The notes under the pieces are model-generated. The model had not been told where the DNA came from, made no database searches, and saw only the letters and a list, made by a program, of their open reading frames with translations. From JAUSIF01 sp040901465 (lineage in GTDB: Bacteria; Pseudomonadota; Alphaproteobacteria; Rhizobiales; Xanthobacteraceae), in the NCBI GenBank assembly GCA_040901465.1, contig JBBDYN010000015.1, positions 1 through 64,000 of the forward strand: DNA of 64,000 nucleotides, given 5' to 3'. Below are positions 58,489 to 64,000 of this stretch, piece by piece; within the stretch, counting starts at the first letter, position 1; each line of letters begins with the position of its first letter. A program made the translations under genes and the position numbers.

Positions 58489-61155
58489 ATGAGCGGCGTC
58501 AACGAAATCCGGTCGACCTTCCTCGACTATTTCGCAAAGCATGGGCACGAAGTCGTGCCGTCGTCTCCGCTTGTGCCGCGCAACGATCCGACGCTCATGT
58601 TCACGAACGCAGGCATGGTGCAGTTCAAGAACGTTTTTACCGGCCTCGAGAAGCGACCCTACAAGCGCGCGGTGACGGCGCAGAAATGCGTGCGTGCGGG
58701 CGGCAAGCACAACGACCTCGACAACGTCGGCTACACGGCGCGGCATCACACTTTCTTCGAGATGCTCGGCAATTTCTCGTTCGGCGACTATTTCAAGGAC
58801 GTCGCGATCGAGTTGTGCTGGAAGTTCGTCACCGAAACCTTCGACCTGCCCGAGGATCGTCTGATTGCGACCGTCTATGTCGACGACGACGACGCCTTCA
58901 ACCTCTGGAAGAAGATCACGGGCCTGCCGGAGCGGAAAATCATCCGCATCGCCGGTTCGGACAATTTCTGGGCCATGGGCGACACAGGCCCGTGCGGGCC
59001 GTGCTCGGAAATCTTCTACGACCACGGCGACCACATTCCGGGCGGCGCGCCCGGCTCGGCGGACGCCGAAGGCGACCGGTTCATCGAGATCTGGAATCTG
59101 GTGTTCATGCAGTACGAGCAATTGCCGGGCGGCAAGCGCGTGGATCTGCCGAGGCCCTCGATCGACACCGGCATGGGCATCGAGCGCTTCGCGGCCGTGC
59201 TGCAAGGCACCCACGACAATTATGAAATCGATCTGTTCCGCGCGCTCATCCGCGCGAGCGTGGATGCGACGGGCGTCGACGCGGAAGGCCCGCACAAGGC
59301 GAGCCACCGGGTGATCGCCGATCACCTGCGCGCGTCGGCTTTCCTTGTCGCCGACGGCGTGCTGCCGTCGAACGAAGGACGCGGCTATGTGCTGCGCCGG
59401 ATCATGCGCCGCGCGATGCGGCATGCGCAGCTCCTGGGCGCGAAGGATCCCTTGATGTGGCGGCTCGTGCCGGTGCTCGTGCGCGAGATGGGACAGGCAT
59501 ACCCCGAGCTCGTGCGCGCGGAAGCGCTCGTCACCGAGACGCTCAAGCTCGAGGAGACGCGTTTCCGCACGACGCTCGCGCGCGGTCTCGCGATTCTCGA
59601 CGAAGAAACAAAAACTCTGAAGCGTGGCGGCAAGCTCAAGGGCGAGACCGCATTCACGCTCTACGACACGTTCGGCTTTCCGCTCGATCTCACGCAGGAC
59701 GCGTTGAGGCCGCGCGGGATCGCGGTCGACACGGCGGGCTTCGAAGCCGCAATGAAGGGTCAAAAAGAAAGGGCTCGTGCGTCTTGGGCCGGTTCAGGCG
59801 AGAAGACAGAGCATTATTGGTTCCCTCTGCGCGAGACATACGGTGCCACGGAATTTCTTGGTCATGAAACCGAAATCAGTGAGGCGATCGTCAAGACAAT
59901 AATACGCGGTGGTCCGGAAGTAGGTGAATTAAAAGCGGGAGACAGTGGTGAGATTATCCTCAATCAAACACCCTTTTACGCCGAAGCAGGAGGGCAAGTT
60001 AGCGACACGGGTTTGATAAAGCGCGTGACCGACGGAGCATTGATCGGGCATGTTCTTACCGTACACAAGCAGGCCGGCGACTTAATTATCCACAACGTGA
60101 GAATTGAAAATTTCGGCCTGAAGGCTGGAGATTCGATTCGCTTAGAAGTCGATCACCCGCGGCGCGCGGAAATCCGCCGCAACCATTCGGCGACGCACTT
60201 GCTGCACGAGGCCTTGCGCCAGGTGCTCGGTGATCACGTGGCGCAGAAGGGCTCGCTGGTGGCACCGGACCGGCTGCGCTTCGATTTTTCGCATCCGAAG
60301 CCGATCGCCGAGGAAGAAATTCTTAAAGTTGAAGAAATCGCCAATGCGAAGGTCCTGGAGAACGCCGAGGTGATCACGCGGCTGATGGCGGTCGACGACG
60401 CGATCGCCTCGGGCGCACGGGCGCTGTTCGGCGAAAAATACGGCGACGAAGTGCGCGTGGTCGCCATGGGCAAGGACGGCGGCAACGCCTTGGGCTGGTC
60501 GGTGGAGCTGTGCGGCGGCACGCATGTGGCGCGCACGGGCGATATCGGAGTCGTGGCGGTGGTCTCCGAAGGCGCCGTCGCGTCCGGCGTGCGCCGGATC
60601 GAGGCGATGACCGGCGACGCGGCGCGCCGCCACCTCGCGGGCGAGAGCCGCAAGCTGCACGACCTCGCCGGACTCCTGAAAGTGCCGGTCGGCGAGATCG
60701 ACGTGCGGCTCGCGCAGCTCCTCGACGAGCGCAAACGGATCGAGCGCGAGCTGACGGATGCAAAAAAGAAACTCGCGATGGGCGGCGGCGCGTCAGCGGA
60801 GGCTGCGGCCGACCACGTGCGCGAGGTGAACGGCGTGAAGCTCTTGGCGCGCACGGTTTCCGGCGTCGACATGAAGGACCTGAAGAGCCTCGCGGACGAA
60901 GGCAAGAAAAAGATCGGCTCGGGCGTAGTCGCGCTCGTCGCCGTGAACGAGGAAGGCAAAGCCGGGATCGTCGTGGGCGTGACCGAAGATTTGACCAAGC
61001 GATTCAGCGCGGTCGAGCTCGTGAAGAAGGCGGCCGAGGCGCTCGGCGGCAGGGGCGGCGGCGGACGGCCGGACCTGGCGCAGGCGGGCGGGCCCGACGG
61101 CGCAAAAGCCGATGCGGCGCTCGCGGCGGTCGCAGCCGCGCTCGGCAGCGGTTGA
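58489..61155 (+). CDS. alaS: alanine--tRNA ligase
   Basis: 888 residues. The catalytic core has SSPLVPRNDPTLMFTNAGM and GDTGPCGPCSEIFYDHGD; the editing domain has NHSATHLLHEALRQVLG and the zinc site ELCGGTHVARTGD; a C-terminal coiled coil and DHHA1-type end (GKAGIVVGVTEDLTKRFS, GGRGGGGRPDLAQAGG) are complete. I chose the ATG at 58489 (a TTG six bases earlier is also in frame). Residues about 424-554 are encoded by distinctly AT-richer DNA (59760-60150) with rare codons such as TTA, ATA and AGA, unlike the rest. Confidence 0.96.
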   Translation: MSGVNEIRSTFLDYFAKHGHEVVPSSPLVPRNDPTLMFTNAGMVQFKNVFTGLEKRPYKRAVTAQKCVRAGGKHNDLDNVGYTARHHTFFEMLGNFSFGDYFKDVAIELCWKFVTETFDLPEDRLIATVYVDDDDAFNLWKKITGLPERKIIRIAGSDNFWAMGDTGPCGPCSEIFYDHGDHIPGGAPGSADAEGDRFIEIWNLVFMQYEQLPGGKRVDLPRPSIDTGMGIERFAAVLQGTHDNYEIDLFRALIRASVDATGVDAEGPHKASHRVIADHLRASAFLVADGVLPSNEGRGYVLRRIMRRAMRHAQLLGAKDPLMWRLVPVLVREMGQAYPELVRAEALVTETLKLEETRFRTTLARGLAILDEETKTLKRGGKLKGETAFTLYDTFGFPLDLTQDALRPRGIAVDTAGFEAAMKGQKERARASWAGSGEKTEHYWFPLRETYGATEFLGHETEISEAIVKTIIRGGPEVGELKAGDSGEIILNQTPFYAEAGGQVSDTGLIKRVTDGALIGHVLTVHKQAGDLIIHNVRIENFGLKAGDSIRLEVDHPRRAEIRRNHSATHLLHEALRQVLGDHVAQKGSLVAPDRLRFDFSHPKPIAEEEILKVEEIANAKVLENAEVITRLMAVDDAIASGARALFGEKYGDEVRVVAMGKDGGNALGWSVELCGGTHVARTGDIGVVAVVSEGAVASGVRRIEAMTGDAARRHLAGESRKLHDLAGLLKVPVGEIDVRLAQLLDERKRIERELTDAKKKLAMGGGASAEAAADHVREVNGVKLLARTVSGVDMKDLKSLADEGKKKIGSGVVALVAVNEEGKAGIVVGVTEDLTKRFSAVELVKKAAEALGGRGGGGRPDLAQAGGPDGAKADAALAAVAAALGSG

Positions 61156-61159
61156 CCGA

Positions 61160-62437
61160 ATGCTTTGGCGTGCAACGGGCGACGCCGCGCTTCGCCGCCG
61201 GATTCACGCGATCCTAGAGCAAGGGCCGTTCGGAGATCGCTTGAGCCGAGGTGTCAATCGGCTTCTTGTGACGCTCATCGTGATTAATCTCGTCACCGTT
61301 GCGCTTGCCTCGGTTCCGGCCCTCGATGCGCGCTACGGCGACCTGTTCTTCGCCATCGAGGTTCTCTCGCTGGTTCTGTTCACCGTCGAATACGCGCTGC
61401 GGGTCTGGGTCGCGGCGGAAGACGGCAGCGAAGTGAAGGGGTCGGCGGGCTCGTTGCGCCTGAAATATATCCTGAGCCCGATCGGGATCGTCGATCTGCT
61501 CGCGGTGGCGCCATTCTGGATCGGCCTGTTCGTCGAGGCGGATCTGCGGTTCCTGCTTGTTTTCCGCATGGTGCGATTCCTGAAGCTCGCGCGGTACTCG
61601 CCCGGCATGCGCTCGCTATTGGACGCGATTTACACAGAGCGGCGCGCGTTGTTCGGCTGCCTCGTGATCATCACCGGCGCGACGCTCGTGGCCGCCTCGG
61701 TCATGCGGGCGGTGGAGGGCGCAGCGCAGCCGGACAAGTTCGGAACGATTCCCGATGCGATGTGGTGGGCGATCGTGACGCTGGCTACGGTTGGCTACGG
61801 CGATGTCGCACCGATCACGCCGCTCGGCAAGTTCGTGACGGCGATCTACATTCTTGCCAGCCTCATCATCATCGCGCTACCGGTCGGCATCGTCGCGACC
61901 GCGTTTGCGAGCGAGATCCACCGGCGCGATTTCGTGGTGACCTGGAGTATGGTCGCGCGCGTGCCGCTGTTCGCGGGGCTGAGCGCCGCCGACATTGCCG
62001 ATGTCTCGCGCCTGTTGCGCGCGCAGACGGTGGAAACGGGAACCATGATCGTGCGGCGCGGCGAAAGCGGCGACTCGATGTACTTCATCGGCAATGGCGA
62101 GGTCGAGGTCGAGCTGCCGCGCGAGCGCGTGCGGCTCGGTGTCGGAGATTTCTTCGGCGAAGTGGCGGTGCTCGGCCGGACGCGGCGGGTCGCAACGGTC
62201 ACGGCGGTCACGCGGACCAGCCTGCTCATACTGGATGCCCAAGACCTCGACGCTTTGATGGAGCGCGAGCAGCGGATCGCCGAGCGCATTCGCGACGCAA
62301 TGCGGGGTAGGCGAGGCCGCGGCAAAGGCGGTGACATCATCGCGTCCGAGATGGGGCAGGGCGAGGTGAAGCGGGCGGTGCGCCCCCTGCGAGACGCGAG
62401 TGGGCGCGCCGGCAAGCGCAAGCGCTCCGGCGCGTGA
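61160..62437 (+). CDS. cyclic-nucleotide-gated potassium channel (MlotiK1-like)
   Basis: 425 residues. Six membrane helices lie in residues 30-265, with few charges in S4 (VFRMVRFLKLARYS). The pore has Gly212-Tyr-Gly-Asp215 in TLATVGYGDVAPITP, the K+ filter. The C-terminal cyclic-nucleotide-binding domain (about 275-385) has FFGEVAVLGRTRRVATV, with the phosphate-binding Glu and Arg. MlotiK1 of Mesorhizobium has this plan. A basic tail (RGRGKGGD, GKRKRSGA) is extra. The start is five bases after the alaS stop. Confidence 0.9.
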   Translation: MLWRATGDAALRRRIHAILEQGPFGDRLSRGVNRLLVTLIVINLVTVALASVPALDARYGDLFFAIEVLSLVLFTVEYALRVWVAAEDGSEVKGSAGSLRLKYILSPIGIVDLLAVAPFWIGLFVEADLRFLLVFRMVRFLKLARYSPGMRSLLDAIYTERRALFGCLVIITGATLVAASVMRAVEGAAQPDKFGTIPDAMWWAIVTLATVGYGDVAPITPLGKFVTAIYILASLIIIALPVGIVATAFASEIHRRDFVVTWSMVARVPLFAGLSAADIADVSRLLRAQTVETGTMIVRRGESGDSMYFIGNGEVEVELPRERVRLGVGDFFGEVAVLGRTRRVATVTAVTRTSLLILDAQDLDALMEREQRIAERIRDAMRGRRGRGKGGDIIASEMGQGEVKRAVRPLRDASGRAGKRKRSGA

Positions 62438-62450
62438 TGCCCCCCGCCGT

Positions 62451-63662
62451 TCAGGCCATCGCCCGGCGCAAATTCTCATCGACCTTGTCGAGGAAGCCGG
62501 TGGTGGAGAGCCACGGCTGATCCGCGCCGACGAGGAGCGCGAGATCCTTGGTCATGTGTCCGGCTTCGACCGTTCCCACGCAGACCTGCTCCAGCGTGAT
62601 CGCGAACTTGGCGAGGGCCGCGTTGTTGTCGAGCTTGGCCCGGTGCGCGAGGCCGCGGGTCCAGGCGAAGATCGAGGCGATCGAGTTGGTGGACGTCTCC
62701 TTGCCCTTCTGGTGCTCGCGATAATGGCGCGTGACCGTGCCGTGCGCGGCTTCGGCCTCGACGACCTTGCCGTCGGGGGACATCAAAACCGAAGTCATGA
62801 GCCCAAGGGAACCGTAGCCCTGCGCCACCGTGTCGGACTGCACGTCGCCGTCATAGTTCTTGCAGGCCCAGACATAGCCACCCGACCACTTGAGCGCGGC
62901 GGCCACCATGTCGTCGATCAGACGGTGCTCGTAGGTGAGTTTTTTCTTCTCGTATTCGGCCTTAAACTCCTTGTCGAATACTTCCTGGAAGATGTCCTTG
63001 AAGCGGCCGTCATAGGCCTTGAGGATCGTGTTCTTGGTGGAAAGATAGACCGGGTAGCCGCGCGTAAGGCCGTAATTGAGCGAGGCGCGCGCGAAGTCGC
63101 GGATCGAGTCGTCGTAATTGAACATGGCCATGGCGACGCCGCCGCCGGGAAAATCTGCCACGGTGTGCTCGATCTTCTGCCCGTCGGCGCCGACGAAGCT
63201 GATCGTGAGCACGCCTTTGCCCGGCACCTTGAAATCGGTCGCGCGATACTGGTCACCGAAGGCGTGGCGGCCGATGATGATCGGCTTGGTCCAGCCCGGC
63301 ACGAGTCGCGGGACGTTCTTGCAAATGATAGGCTCGCGGAAGATTACGCCGCCGAGAATGTTGCGGATGGTGCCGTTCGGCGAGCGCCACATCTTCTTTA
63401 GCCCGAACTCCTTCACTCGCGCCTCGTCCGGCGTGATGGTCGCGCACTTGACCGCGACACCGACCTTCTTGGTCATTTCCGCAGCGTCGATGGTGATCTG
63501 GTCGTCGGTTGCGTCCCGCTTTTCGATGCCGAGGTCGAAATAGAGCAAGTTGATATCAAGGTACGGATGGATGAGCTTGTCCTTGATCAGCTTCCAGATG
63601 ATGCGGGTCATCTCATCGCCGTCCATTTCGACGACCGGATTCGCGACCTTGATCTTCGCCAT
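62451..63662 (-). CDS. icd: NADP-dependent isocitrate dehydrogenase
   Basis: 403 residues of the eukaryotic-like (type II) form found in alphaproteobacteria. Motifs: NPVVEMDGDEMTRIIWKLIK, SPNGTIRNILGGVIFREPII, IDDMVAAALKWSGGYVWACK and EAAHGTVTRHYREHQKGKET. It converts isocitrate to 2-oxoglutarate in the TCA cycle. The ATG at 63662 gives the usual start MAKIKVANP; the frame runs further upstream without conservation. It is divergent from the RNA methyltransferase gene. Confidence 0.96.
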   Translation of the reverse strand: MAKIKVANPVVEMDGDEMTRIIWKLIKDKLIHPYLDINLLYFDLGIEKRDATDDQITIDAAEMTKKVGVAVKCATITPDEARVKEFGLKKMWRSPNGTIRNILGGVIFREPIICKNVPRLVPGWTKPIIIGRHAFGDQYRATDFKVPGKGVLTISFVGADGQKIEHTVADFPGGGVAMAMFNYDDSIRDFARASLNYGLTRGYPVYLSTKNTILKAYDGRFKDIFQEVFDKEFKAEYEKKKLTYEHRLIDDMVAAALKWSGGYVWACKNYDGDVQSDTVAQGYGSLGLMTSVLMSPDGKVVEAEAAHGTVTRHYREHQKGKETSTNSIASIFAWTRGLAHRAKLDNNAALAKFAITLEQVCVGTVEAGHMTKDLALLVGADQPWLSTTGFLDKVDENLRRAMA

Positions 63663-63823
63663 CGTGCAGGTCTTTCGGGATTGGAGGGAGCGTCGGGCCG
63701 CCGGGCGGCGGGCGAAAGCGCTATAGCAAAGCAGGTCCCACAGAGAAAGCCGGTCGGAAGACGAACGCACCGGCTTGACGCACCAACGCGGCTCCGGCAG
63801 AGGCGGCTGTCAAGGAGCGAGAC

Positions 63824-64000
63824 ATGCCCGGTGCCGGCACCGACAGCACGAGGGAGTGGCCCGATTTCGACGGCCCGGCGATCATTCTGGTCGAGCCGCA
63901 ACTCGGCGAGAACATCGGCGCGGCGGCGCGCGCAATGGCGAATTTTGGGCTCTCGGATTTGCGCTTGGTGCGGCCGCGCGACGGCTGGCCGAACTCGCAG
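63824..64000 (+). CDS. SpoU-family RNA methyltransferase (TrmJ-like), C-terminus cut by window edge
   Basis: 59 residues are visible. IILVEPQLGENIGAAARAMA is the conserved start of the TrmH/TrmJ group, followed by NFGLSDLRLVRPRDGWPN. These enzymes 2'-O-methylate tRNA (TrmJ acts at position 32). AAGGAGCGAGAC precedes the ATG. The SAM-binding knot is outside the window, so the exact member cannot be named. Confidence 0.85.
   Translation, partial: MPGAGTDSTREWPDFDGPAIILVEPQLGENIGAAARAMANFGLSDLRLVRPRDGWPNSQ

Overview
The window is draft chromosome from an alphaproteobacterium of the order Hyphomicrobiales (Rhizobiales), probably near Xanthobacteraceae or Bradyrhizobiaceae. The evidence is high GC, a flagellar gene set with rhizobial extras (FliX, MotE-like, a DUF6468-type protein, a 1161-residue TPR protein), the regulator CckA next to flhB, and CtrA boxes of the form TTAA-N7-TTAAC in flagellar promoters. 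The species cannot be fixed by eye. A run of ten Ns marks a scaffold gap.

Layout. 1-4317: flagellin (cut by the window edge), flgN-like, flgJ-like and flgI read leftward; fliX and dksA read rightward. 4318-20322: a 16-kb accessory block lies between dksA and flgH. It holds a membrane protein, two look-alike operons (AraC regulator divergent from secreted cupin, small protein(s) and an ArsM-like methyltransferase) and a copper/periplasmic-thiol cluster (multicopper oxidase, CcmG-, TlpA- and Sco-like proteins, DsbA-like, CcdA). The block is punctuated by extra copies of the flgH 3' end, a remnant of the dksA 3' end and other short duplications, so it looks built by repeated recombination at one site. 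20323-26935: flgH, flgA, flgG and flgF leftward; fliL, fliM, a DUF6468-type gene and motE rightward. 27084-28460: a PilZ / HD-GYP pair (cyclic-di-GMP). 28787-38340: large secreted TPR, OmpA-like and von Willebrand proteins of unclear role. 38633-44529: accessory genes, a broken toxin-antitoxin pair, an intact HigBA-like pair with a palindromic operator, a strong promoter followed by about 450 bases of dense hairpins (candidate structured RNA) and gene remnants. 44588-50272: fliP, fliO, flgB, flgC, fliE, fliQ, fliR and flhB. 50284-64000: cckA, a gamma-resorcylate-decarboxylase-like gene, a DASS transporter, recA with an SOS-like box, alaS, a cyclic-nucleotide-gated channel, icd and the start of a SpoU-family RNA methyltransferase gene.

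How the genes work together: CckA feeds the CtrA relay, and CtrA boxes sit between flgI and fliX, between flgF and fliL, and between fliO and flgB, so the window holds both the regulator and its likely targets. The copper/thiol cluster looks like a periplasmic module for copper handling and for delivering reductant to cytochrome c or oxidase assembly. The function of the two methyltransferase operons is unknown.
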